Positions 61,582 to 64,000 of a stretch of 64,000 nucleotides of DNA are shown here, piece by piece (the first letter of the stretch is position 1; every line of letters begins with the position of its first letter). Under the pieces are notes generated by a model. That model saw only the letters and a program-made list of their open reading frames with translations. It was not told the origin of the DNA and searched no databases. The DNA is from Streptomyces sp. DH41 (GTDB lineage Bacteria > Actinomycetota > Actinomycetes > Streptomycetales > Streptomycetaceae), in assembly GCF_029813785.1 (NCBI RefSeq), contig NZ_JARVKY010000005.1:186001-250000 (forward strand). The letters are read 5' to 3'. The position numbers were made by a program, and so were the translations under genes.

Positions 61582-62322
61582 GTGCTCGACTACGACAAGG
61601 AAGCGGAGCGGTACGACGCCTCCCGCGGCGGCGAGCCCCGCGCCGAGGCCGCCGCGCAGGCCGTACTGAGCCTCGTGCCGCGGCAGGCGCGCAGCCTGCT
61701 CGACGTCGCCTGCGGCACCGGCATCGTCACCCGGCGCCTCGCCGCCGGGCGTGAGGGCATGCGCGTGACCGGCGCCGACCTCGCCCCCGCCATGGCCCGC
61801 TACGCCGCCGCCCGGCTGCCCGGCGCCGTCGTGCTGGCCGACAGCCGCCGGCTGCCCTTCCGGGACGGGGAGTTCGACGCCGTCAGCAGCGTGTGGCTGC
61901 TGCACCTCGCCGGCGGCGCCGACAACGTACGGGCGATCGTCGGCGAGTGCGCCCGCGTCCTGCGGCCCGGTGGGGTGTACGTGACGACGGTCGACAAGGG
62001 CGCCTCGCACAACGTGGGCAGTGACATCGACGCCGTGCTCGCCTCCCGCCCGCCCAGCACCGCCCACGACGCCGCCGCCCTCGTCGAGTCGTACGCCCGC
62101 GCCCACGGCCTGATCCCGGCGGGGCAGGTCCGGTTCACCGGTCGGGGCCAGGGCCGCAGCCCCCGCCGCACGGTCGCCGACCTGCGACGCGGCTGGTTCG
62201 TCACGCTGCCGCCGGGCGACCCGCTCGCGGAGCGCTTCGCCGCCCGGCTCGCGGCCCTCCCCGACCAGGAACGGCCGCGCCCCGACCCGGTCTTCACCCT
62301 GCGAGCGTTCGCGAAACCGTAG
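61582..62322 (+). CDS. Class I SAM-dependent methyltransferase
   Basis: 246 residues. Motif I LLDVACGTGIVTRRLAAGRE, motif II VTGADLAPAMARYAAARLPG and the FDAVSSVWLLHLAGGADNVR segment of a UbiE-like fold. GTG 61582 lies 5 nt after the pterin dehydratase stop. The C-terminus (PDPVFTLRAFAKP) matches a family of streptomycete methyltransferases with no named substrate. Confidence 0.85.
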   Translation: MLDYDKEAERYDASRGGEPRAEAAAQAVLSLVPRQARSLLDVACGTGIVTRRLAAGREGMRVTGADLAPAMARYAAARLPGAVVLADSRRLPFRDGEFDAVSSVWLLHLAGGADNVRAIVGECARVLRPGGVYVTTVDKGASHNVGSDIDAVLASRPPSTAHDAAALVESYARAHGLIPAGQVRFTGRGQGRSPRRTVADLRRGWFVTLPPGDPLAERFAARLAALPDQERPRPDPVFTLRAFAKP

Positions 62323-62408
62323 GAAGCCGTGGGCCCGGAGCGGCAACCCGGCGGCCCCCGGCGGCGACCGACAGACGGAAACCATCCGTCCTCCAGGAGG
62401 TTCGTCCC

Positions 62409-64000
62409 GTGAGGCACCCCCACAAGAAACGCAGACGTCGTCCACTCGTCCTGGGCGCGGCCCTCGCCGCCGCAGGCCTCGTCGGCACCGGCCTGACCGC
62501 TCTCACCACCGACACCGCCGAGGCCGCCACCGCCCGGCAGGTCGAGGCCCTCGACCGGGGCGTGGTCAGCGTCCACACCGGCGACGGCAACCTGGTCAGC
62601 TGGCGCTGGCTGGGCACCGACCCGGACAACGTCTCGTTCAACGTCTACCGGGCCGGCACGAAGGTCAACTCCGCACCTCTCACCGGCTCCACCACCTACT
62701 TCCACTCCGGCGCCCCCTCCCACGCCGACTACACCGTCCGAGCCGTCGTGGGCGGCACGGAGCAGGGCGACTCGGTCCACGCCATCCAGTTCCGGGCCGG
62801 CTACAAGGACGTGCCGATCAGCGCTCCGTCCGGCGGCACCACACCCGACGGCGTCTCCTACACCTACGAGGCCAACGACGCCTCCGTCGGCGACCTCGAC
62901 GGCGACGGCGCGCTGGACATCGTCCTCAAGTGGCAGCCGACCAACGCCAAGGACAACTCGCAGTCCGGATACACGGGCAACACGATCGTCGACGGCATCA
63001 AGCTCGACGGCACCCGGCTGTGGCGCGTCGACCTGGGCCGCAACATCCGCTCCGGCGCCCACTACACGCAGTTCCAGGTGTACGACTACGACGGCGACGG
63101 CAAGGCCGAGGTCGCCATGAAGACCGCCGACGGCACGAGGGACGGCACCGGCGCGGTCATCGGCAGCTCCTCGGCCGACCACCGCAACTCCTCCGGCTAC
63201 ATCCTGTCCGGCCCCGAGTACCTCACCATGTTCAACGGGCAGACCGGCAGGGCGATGGGCACCGTCGACTACGTGCCCGCCCGGGGCAACGTCTCCTCCT
63301 GGGGCGACTCCTACGGCAACCGCGTCGACCGCTTCCTGGCCGGCACGGCGTACCTGGACGGCTCCCGCCCCTCCCTGATCATGGCGCGCGGCTACTACAC
63401 GCGCTCGGTGATCGCCGCCTGGGACTGGCGCGACGGCTCCTTCACCCGCCGCTGGACCTTCGACACCAACTCCTCCACCAACGCCGGCAGGGGCTACGAC
63501 GGCCAGGGCAACCACCAGCTCTCCGTCGCCGACGTCGACGGCGACGGCAGGGACGAGATCGTCTACGGCGCCATGGCCGTCGACGACAACGGCCACGCCC
63601 TGTGGACCACGAGGAACGGCCACGGCGACGCCATGCACGTCGGGGACCTCGACCCGTCCCGCGCGGGCCTGGAGGAGTTCAAGGTCGACGAGGACAGCTC
63701 GAAGCCCTCGTCGTGGATGGCCGACGCGCGCACGGGCCAGATCATCTGGGCCACCGGCGCGAGCGGCGACAACGGCCGGGGCGTCTGTGCCGACATCTGG
63801 TCCGGCAGCGCGGGCGCCGAGTCCTGGTCGTCGGCCGAGAGCGGCATCCGCGGCCCGAAGGGCACGGTGGTCAACAGCCGCAAGCCCTCCAGCGCCAACT
63901 TCGTGTCCTGGTGGGACGGCGACCCCGTCCGCGAACTCCTCGACGGCACCCGCGTCGACAAGTACGGCACCTCCGGCGACACCCGCCTCCTGACCGGCTC
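62409..64000 (+). CDS. Secreted rhamnogalacturonan lyase, PL11 family, 3' truncated by window
   Basis: GTG 62409 has AGGAGG 8 nt upstream. A basic signal peptide (HPHKKRRRRPLVLGAALAAA) ends near EAATA, residue about 42. Then the PL11 core: VSVHTGDGNLVSWRWLGTDP, YTYEANDASVGDLDGDGALD, YTQFQVYDYDGDGKAEVAMK and SWGDSYGNRVDRFLAGTAYL. The DxDGDG motifs are calcium sites. The frame stays open to the end (530 codons). The enzyme cleaves the rhamnogalacturonan I backbone of pectin outside the cell, fitting a soil saprophyte. Nothing upstream belongs to a pectin cluster. Confidence 0.9.
   Translation, partial: MRHPHKKRRRRPLVLGAALAAAGLVGTGLTALTTDTAEAATARQVEALDRGVVSVHTGDGNLVSWRWLGTDPDNVSFNVYRAGTKVNSAPLTGSTTYFHSGAPSHADYTVRAVVGGTEQGDSVHAIQFRAGYKDVPISAPSGGTTPDGVSYTYEANDASVGDLDGDGALDIVLKWQPTNAKDNSQSGYTGNTIVDGIKLDGTRLWRVDLGRNIRSGAHYTQFQVYDYDGDGKAEVAMKTADGTRDGTGAVIGSSSADHRNSSGYILSGPEYLTMFNGQTGRAMGTVDYVPARGNVSSWGDSYGNRVDRFLAGTAYLDGSRPSLIMARGYYTRSVIAAWDWRDGSFTRRWTFDTNSSTNAGRGYDGQGNHQLSVADVDGDGRDEIVYGAMAVDDNGHALWTTRNGHGDAMHVGDLDPSRAGLEEFKVDEDSSKPSSWMADARTGQIIWATGASGDNGRGVCADIWSGSAGAESWSSAESGIRGPKGTVVNSRKPSSANFVSWWDGDPVRELLDGTRVDKYGTSGDTRLLTG

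Overview
The window is about 72% G+C, uses GTG starts often, joins many genes by 4-bp ATGA/GTGA overlaps and carries actinobacterial families such as DUF574, DUF5753, baeRF2, GvpO/Y/Z/S and an F420-type LLM oxidoreductase. All of this points to the chromosome of a Streptomyces. The gene order (gas vesicle cluster, UvrA-like ATPase, SigB-family sigma factor, narGHJI) is the order I remember from the S. coelicolor/S. lividans group around SCO6480-SCO6540; that match is from memory and was not checked. I saw no tRNA, rRNA, insertion sequence, prophage or CRISPR array.

Layout. 1-4.7 kb: 3' part of an MFS exporter fused to CnaB-type repeats, then a PAS-GAF-PP2C-HATPase phosphatase. 4.8-11.4 kb: a methyltransferase and a run of peptidases (M55 D-aminopeptidase, M20, S9, S66 LD-carboxypeptidase) ending in a GNAT acetyltransferase, which looks like a peptide or muropeptide catabolic unit. 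11.5-15.5 kb: DUF5107/TPR protein, VOC protein, holin-family membrane protein, LLM oxidoreductase. 15.7-20.4 kb: a coupled operon of type II NADH dehydrogenase, transketolase and a LigD polymerase-domain protein. 20.5-26.0 kb: gas vesicle operon gvpOAFGYZJLSK, closed by a hairpin. 26-38.3 kb: a stress-flavoured island of small proteins (DUF5670, DUF6158, DUF2795, a CBS remnant), a baeRF protein, PfpI, PAP2-diacylglycerol kinase, ABC-F, a UvrA-like ATPase, an AraC/VOC pair and a SigB/SigK-type sigma factor. Several of these genes have GNNT-N15-GGGTAC promoter-like sequences. 38.5-50.7 kb: a secreted repeat protein, an aminotransferase-fold protein without the PLP lysine, two metallo-beta-lactamase proteins and DedA, a holin/phosphatase fusion, an APC permease and a MoxR-DUF2201 pair. 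50.8-57.7 kb: OsmC and narGHJI (reverse strand). 57.8-64 kb: DUF574 methyltransferase, two HTH regulators, pterin dehydratase, a methyltransferase and the start of a secreted PL11 rhamnogalacturonan lyase.

Functional reading. The dominant themes are oxygen limitation and stress (nitrate respiration, gas vesicle proteins, an NDH-2, OsmC, an alternative sigma factor with matching promoter sequences) and turnover of peptides or cell wall. The points most worth a second look are the lysine-less aminotransferase with a Gly-His-Asp-rich N-terminus, the DUF2201 protein with an apparently duplicated and half-dead zinc motif, the gas vesicle operon that lacks a conventional short GvpA and has oppositely charged GvpY/GvpZ tails, and the SigB-like promoter set.
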